From contig NZ_FOES01000007.1 in assembly GCF_900110685.1 (NCBI RefSeq), forward strand, positions 1 to 64,000: DNA of 64,000 bases, written 5' to 3'. Shown here one piece after another: positions 60,792 to 64,000 of this stretch. The translations under genes were made by a program, and so were the position numbers. A model generated the notes under the pieces. It was not told the origin of the DNA and searched no databases. It was given only the letters and a program-made list of their open reading frames with translations. Numbering within the stretch: position 1 is the first letter of the stretch; each line of letters opens with the position of its first letter. The stretch comes from Piscibacillus halophilus (GTDB lineage Bacteria; Bacillota; Bacilli; Bacillales; Alkalibacillaceae).

Positions 60792-61754
60792 TTGATTTGC
60801 AAGAATCATAGTTTGCCAATGAAGCTATGGAGGCTCGAAGCATTGGAACGACGCGTGTCACCTGATTGTTCAGTTTTTGGTGATATAGAGGAATCGCTTA
60901 GAATTGTGAGAATCGGTGATCGAGGTGAACGCTCATTAGATTACTATATTGAGTTAGTAAGTTCTAATGATTTGTTAGTTTTCTATGATTTGAGACTTCC
61001 TAGAGGAGAGTATCATTTTCAAATGGATACCGTGCTCGTAACTCCGAGGTTTGTTTTATTAGTAGAAGTGAAAAACATCTCTGGAGATATTTACTTTAAT
61101 AAAGAATCTAAGCAAATGATCCGTGTGTTAAATAATATCTCCGAAACCTTCCCCAACCCGTTACTTCAAGTTTCCCAACAAAAATTTCAGTTACAGCAAT
61201 TTTTACAAAACTACGGCTTCCCTAATATTCCGATCTACACGTTAGTTGTTTTTGCCAGTCGACATGGAATACTGCACATTCAGTCAGACGATACTTTTCA
61301 TTTAGGAAAAATAATTAGCATTCAAGAGTTCATATTTAAATACCAAAAGTTGAATGAATCCGTTCTGGGGCAGGTGTGGAGTGAAGGAGATCTTAATCGA
61401 GTTAGTGACCTATTTATTCGTGAACATAAACCGGAAGACGTTGATTTGATGAAGCGCTTTGGACTAAAAGCTGCTGATTTGATGAAGGGCGTGCACTGCC
61501 CTAAGTGTGGAAGACTTGGAGTACAGCATAAGCATGGTAAATGGGTATGCATTTGTGGAAGTTCTAGCAAAGACGCACACGTACTAGCCTTACGAGATTA
61601 TGCCCTGTTAATCGATGAATGGATCATTAACCAGGAAGCGAGGAATTTTTTAGGGGTCGAGTCAAGGCATGCTATCAAAAGAATTCTTTCAAACTTTGAA
61701 AAGGAAGGTGGCACAAAAGGTACGAGATATAATTTGAAGCCTCTAATATATTAA
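60792..61754 (+). CDS. NERD-domain protein (nuclease-related)
   Basis: The NERD core is clear: GDRGERSLDYYIELV, the aspartate of FQMDTVLVTPRFVLLVEVKNISGDI with E-x-K, and a later FASRHGILHI strand. The fold resembles PD-(D/E)XK nucleases; cleavage has rarely been shown. A zinc ribbon follows near 237-255 (CPKCGRLGVQHKHGKWVCICG). AGGAG at 60779-60783 points to TTG 60792 rather than GTG 60783. The 20-bp array begins 2 bp after its stop codon. Confidence 0.75.
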   Translation: MICKNHSLPMKLWRLEALERRVSPDCSVFGDIEESLRIVRIGDRGERSLDYYIELVSSNDLLVFYDLRLPRGEYHFQMDTVLVTPRFVLLVEVKNISGDIYFNKESKQMIRVLNNISETFPNPLLQVSQQKFQLQQFLQNYGFPNIPIYTLVVFASRHGILHIQSDDTFHLGKIISIQEFIFKYQKLNESVLGQVWSEGDLNRVSDLFIREHKPEDVDLMKRFGLKAADLMKGVHCPKCGRLGVQHKHGKWVCICGSSSKDAHVLALRDYALLIDEWIINQEARNFLGVESRHAIKRILSNFEKEGGTKGTRYNLKPLIY

Positions 61755-61756
61755 TT

Positions 61757-61876
61757 CGCTCAATTATTTTTAAAAACGCTCAAAAAAATTAATTTTCGCT
61801 CAATTATCTAGAAAATCGCTCAATTATTGAAAATTTCGCTCAAAAAATTAAGAAAACGCTCAATTAATTTAGCGGA
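61757..61876. repeat. Six units of exactly 20 bp with core CGCTCAA
   Basis: CGCTCAA occurs at 61757, 61777, 61797, 61817, 61837 and 61857, every 20 bases without exception. The other 13 bases of each unit are A/T filler that differs from unit to unit. The array sits between convergent genes, starts 2 bp after a stop codon and runs into the terminator at 61871. It has no open frame with a ribosome site. Confidence 0.85.
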
Positions 61877-61904
61877 ACCCTATTAGGAGCTCCGCTTCAT
61901 TTTA
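61871..61904. terminator. Hairpin between convergent genes
   Basis: AGCGGA (61871-61876) pairs with TCCGCT (61891-61896), with an inner CCTA/TAGG stem. T-tracts are weak on both sides. Confidence 0.5.
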
Positions 61905-62276
61905 TGAAACATATTCTGCCAAGACAGATTGAACTTTGTAGATATTGAGTTGCTTATTAAAGGTTTTTTCAAGTGGTGTGGAGCTGCCTGAGATCCAGAT
62001 TTTTAGTTCAGCGTCTAAATCAAAAGTGCCGGCTGTTTCGACTGAAAAGTGTGTGATGCTCTTGTATGGAATCGAGTGATATTCCGTTTTCTTACCAGTC
62101 ATGCCTTGCTTGTCAACTAAGATTAAGCGCTTATTAGTAAAAACAAAGAGGTCGCGAATTAATTTATATGCGTGTTCAACCTGCTCACTTGATGCCAGAA
62201 GTTCTTCAAGCTCATCTTGTATTTCTTGTGTATCCATTTCTGATGCGTTTCCCATCATGCCATCAAATAGTCCCAT
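61902..62276 (-). CDS. PH-domain protein, YvbH/bPH_1 type
   Basis: The 124-residue protein has EQVEHAYKLIRDLFVFTNKRLILVDKQG (about 31-58) and YHSIPYKSITHFSVETAG, the conserved pattern of the bacterial pleckstrin-homology family PF08000. These form ring-like oligomers; no lipid-binding role is proven. ATG 62276 follows AGGAGG. It is monocistronic, divergent from the gene at 62356. Confidence 0.85.
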   Translation of the reverse strand: MGLFDGMMGNASEMDTQEIQDELEELLASSEQVEHAYKLIRDLFVFTNKRLILVDKQGMTGKKTEYHSIPYKSITHFSVETAGTFDLDAELKIWISGSSTPLEKTFNKQLNIYKVQSVLAEYVS

Positions 62277-62355
62277 TTTCTATCCTCCTGTAAAAGTATT
62301 ACTTCCATTTTATAGAACTGTTATAATAGAGTCAAAACACGTGATGGAGGTAACT

Positions 62356-62841
62356 ATGGACGTTCGAGTTGAGAAAAGGGACAAAGTGACATTAGTTGGA
62401 ATGGAGATTAAAACGTATGGAATCATGAAAAAAGGAGAGCCGAATACGATCCCGGGTCTTTGGGAAGAGTTTAACCAAGTGGCTGATCAGATTCCTAATC
62501 TTGTTGCCGAATATGAAGGGTATGGTTTAATTGAATTTCCAAAAGGTTGGCAACTAGGTAATCGATTCATTTACACGGCGGGGATGGCTGTGTCTGATGC
62601 TTCCGGTGTGCCGGAGGGTATGGTCGTAAAAGAGATTCCTGAACAAGAGTACGCTGTAGTTCGTTATAAGGGGCCACTTAAAGATATTGGTAAAGGTTTT
62701 AACTATTTTTATAATGAATGGTTACCTCATTCAGATTACCAGAAGTCGGGTGCATTCGAATACGAATATTATGGACCTGATTTCAAGGGGGATGATCCTG
62801 ATTCAGTTCTAGAAGTTCATTTTCCAGTGACAAAAAAATAA
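62356..62841 (+). CDS. GyrI-like effector-binding protein
   Basis: The 161-residue protein is a stand-alone AraC/GyrI-type ligand-binding domain: LVGMEIKTYG with IPGLWEEFNQVADQIP, then EGMVVKEIPEQEYAVVRYKGPL and FEYEYYGPDF...VLEVHFPVTK. The frame stays open upstream to 62101, but that runs through the neighbouring gene; ATG 62356 behind ATGGAGG is right. Such domains bind cationic drugs or inhibit gyrase-like partners. Its convergent neighbour is a MerR regulator with the same kind of domain. Confidence 0.8.
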   Translation: MDVRVEKRDKVTLVGMEIKTYGIMKKGEPNTIPGLWEEFNQVADQIPNLVAEYEGYGLIEFPKGWQLGNRFIYTAGMAVSDASGVPEGMVVKEIPEQEYAVVRYKGPLKDIGKGFNYFYNEWLPHSDYQKSGAFEYEYYGPDFKGDDPDSVLEVHFPVTKK

Positions 62842-62861
62842 CCGCCATCACGAGGCGGTTA
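62839..62861. terminator. Bidirectional terminator containing both stop codons
   Basis: TAACCGCC (62839-62846) pairs with GGCGGTTA (62854-62861) over ATCACGA. The left TAA is the stop of the plus gene, and the right TTA is the stop of the minus gene. T-rich flanks occur on the minus side. Confidence 0.8.
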
Positions 62862-63659
62862 CGTTAAAATGGGCACTTGAATTTCGGACAAGTGCTCCTT
62901 TTTATTTTGACTAATATACTCATCAATCATGACGCGCTCAATCGCGTCCCCAACAATTTTATAGCCATTTTCCTCTATGAATTTAAGAAGCGGATCATAA
63001 TCATGAGCTTGAACTCGCTGTCGATTCACGGTTAGTGTGGCGAACTCGCCTTGTGGTATGACAGTCACGAGCTCATGATCGATATCTTCATCTTCAAGCA
63101 TAAGAAAAATTGAATTGTAAACGGGTTTAGGCAATTCTTTTAATGAACGAGTCACACCGACGCCTCCGATATAAATAGAGGCGTTCAAACCGGTGCGGTG
63201 TTCTAATGTCTTAAGAGCCAGCTCTAGTTCGGCATGACTCGTGATGGGTTGTTTTAACTGAGCCATACGACGATCACCAACTAACTGAACTTTAGGTATT
63301 CCGTAATGTTGAGTCACGTTATGAAGTTCATTAATTCTAGCACTTAACCGACGTTTGGCACGCTTTAAATCTTGGATTTGCTTCTCAACTCGAGCTTCTT
63401 GGTTTTCTAACATTTCAAGAAAATATTCACAGTCTCTTACGTCGAATTGATGCTTAATGTCTTTAAGTGGAATGCCTAGCTCACGTAAGTAATTAATTAT
63501 ATTTAAGTGCTCGAACTGTACAGTCGAGTAGTACCTATAATTAGTTTCTGGGTCGACTTCAATCGGCTTAAATAGCCCAATCTCATCGTAGTAGCGTAAT
63601 GTTTTAACGGGAATATTATGAAGTTTAGCCATCTCGCCGATTGTAAATCGTTGGTCCAT
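62859..63659 (-). CDS. MerR-family regulator with GyrI-like domain, BmrR type
   Basis: The HTH_MerR domain (1-70: FTIGEMAKLHNIPVKTLRYY, DEIGLFKP, NYRYYS) is followed by a dimer coiled coil (about 78-110) and a GyrI-like ligand pocket (about 120-258). BmrR-type regulators bind lipophilic cations and activate efflux genes by twisting the promoter. ATG 63659 has AGGAG 8 bases upstream; the frame start 63680 overlaps the previous gene. No efflux gene is next to it in the window. Confidence 0.85.
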   Translation of the reverse strand: MDQRFTIGEMAKLHNIPVKTLRYYDEIGLFKPIEVDPETNYRYYSTVQFEHLNIINYLRELGIPLKDIKHQFDVRDCEYFLEMLENQEARVEKQIQDLKRAKRRLSARINELHNVTQHYGIPKVQLVGDRRMAQLKQPITSHAELELALKTLEHRTGLNASIYIGGVGVTRSLKELPKPVYNSIFLMLEDEDIDHELVTVIPQGEFATLTVNRQRVQAHDYDPLLKFIEENGYKIVGDAIERVMIDEYISQNKKEHLSEIQVPILT

Positions 63660-63676
63660 ACTTGTCACTCCTACAA

Positions 63677-64000
63677 TCACTCAAACGTTTGATTGATTTC
63701 ATTCACCATTTCTTTTACTGAAATTAGACCTCCGCCTGATAAGTACCAGTAGTTTGGATCTAAGTAGACAATTTGATCATTTTGGTAAGCTGTTGTCTTT
63801 TTCACTAAATCATTTTCGATGGTTTCTTTTGCTGCTTCTTCATTATTTACAACCGCATCACGGTCGATGACATATAGATAATCAGGGTCTTTCTCAACGA
63901 TGAATTCGAACGAAATGTTCTGTCCGTGGGTTGCCACTTCAATGGAATCATCAGCTGGCTTCACGCCGAATACGTCATGAATAATTCCAAATCTTGATCC
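63677..64000 (-). CDS. Siderophore ABC transporter binding lipoprotein, C-terminal part
   Basis: The frame is open from the window edge (64000) to TGA at 63679-63677, giving 107 residues of a protein whose start lies outside. FEFIVEKDPDYLYVIDRDAV, NDLVKKTTAYQNDQIVYLD and YWYLSGGGLISVKEMV are the C-terminal lobe of FecB/FhuD-type iron-siderophore binding proteins, closest in style to YclQ of B. subtilis. It delivers ferric siderophore to a membrane permease. The MerR gene follows directly. Confidence 0.8.
   Translation of the reverse strand, partial: GSRFGIIHDVFGVKPADDSIEVATHGQNISFEFIVEKDPDYLYVIDRDAVVNNEEAAKETIENDLVKKTTAYQNDQIVYLDPNYWYLSGGGLISVKEMVNEINQTFE

Noticed and set aside
61757-61876. 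CRISPR array
   Set aside because: The repeated word is only 7 bases and the intervening 13 bases are pure A/T filler; unit length is 20, far below CRISPR repeat-plus-spacer length, and no cas gene is present.
62101-62355. Upstream extension of the GyrI-like protein
   Set aside because: This part runs antisense through the PH-domain gene and is serine/cysteine-rich, low-quality sequence; ATG 62356 has its own good ribosome site.

Overview
The window reads as a piece of an A+T-rich Firmicutes chromosome, most likely a spore-forming and probably salt- or alkali-tolerant member of the Bacillaceae. Supporting signs are strong GGAGG-type ribosome sites with frequent GTG/TTG starts, a YjcZ-type spore-associated micropeptide, SbcDC, BrnQ, HtpX, an LnrJKLMN-like two-component/ABC locus, an EcsAB-like transporter, and acidic secreted proteins. 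No rRNA, tRNA or CRISPR array was seen. The window begins inside the 3' end of an IS1182-type transposase and ends inside a siderophore-binding lipoprotein gene.

Layout. 1-9.5 kb: transposase end, GNAT acetyltransferases, a run of small membrane proteins, a Nudix gene, a YjcZ micropeptide, HAD and HD hydrolases, an isochorismatase-like hydrolase and a lipoprotein. 9.5-17 kb: a SIMPL protein with a folded leader, a membrane-anchored Mrr-like protein, a diguanylate cyclase, then an ABC-F ribosome-protection gene behind a well-formed attenuator, facing an AAC(6')-like acetyltransferase. 17-21 kb: a TAXI-type TRAP transporter operon. 21-26 kb: sbcDC and a methyltransferase. 26-33 kb: brnQ, three tiny charged ORFs with strong ribosome sites, a cluster of DnaA boxes, and metabolic genes. 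33-37 kb: a DUF2935 gene broken by a stop codon, a sigma factor, an FMN reductase and a permease. 37-42.3 kb: histidine kinase, response regulator and three-gene ABC-2 transporter, gene order as in lnrJKLMN. 42.4-50.3 kb: HtpX, a double-psi-barrel/DUF3889 protein, EcsAB-like transporter, antiporter and a hydrolase lipoprotein. 50.3-54.5 kb: a MITE-like palindromic repeat, then a small secreted PKD-like protein next to a large FtsX-type permease and its ATPase. 54.7-64 kb: 5'-nucleotidase, GAF-PAS-GGDEF protein, secreted lipase, NERD protein, PH-domain protein, and a convergent pair of effector-binding proteins beside an iron-uptake gene.

Most of the unexplained structure lies between genes. 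There are three short arrays with a 20-21 bp period, two of them built the same way (fixed core, exact 20-bp spacing, variable A+T filler) and both lying between convergent genes just after a stop codon. There is a DnaA-box cluster with no replication gene beside it. The ABC-F attenuator has three GATAGGAG arms and two complementary arms. Three genes carry single-base lesions; two of these are in A-runs at the very start of the gene.
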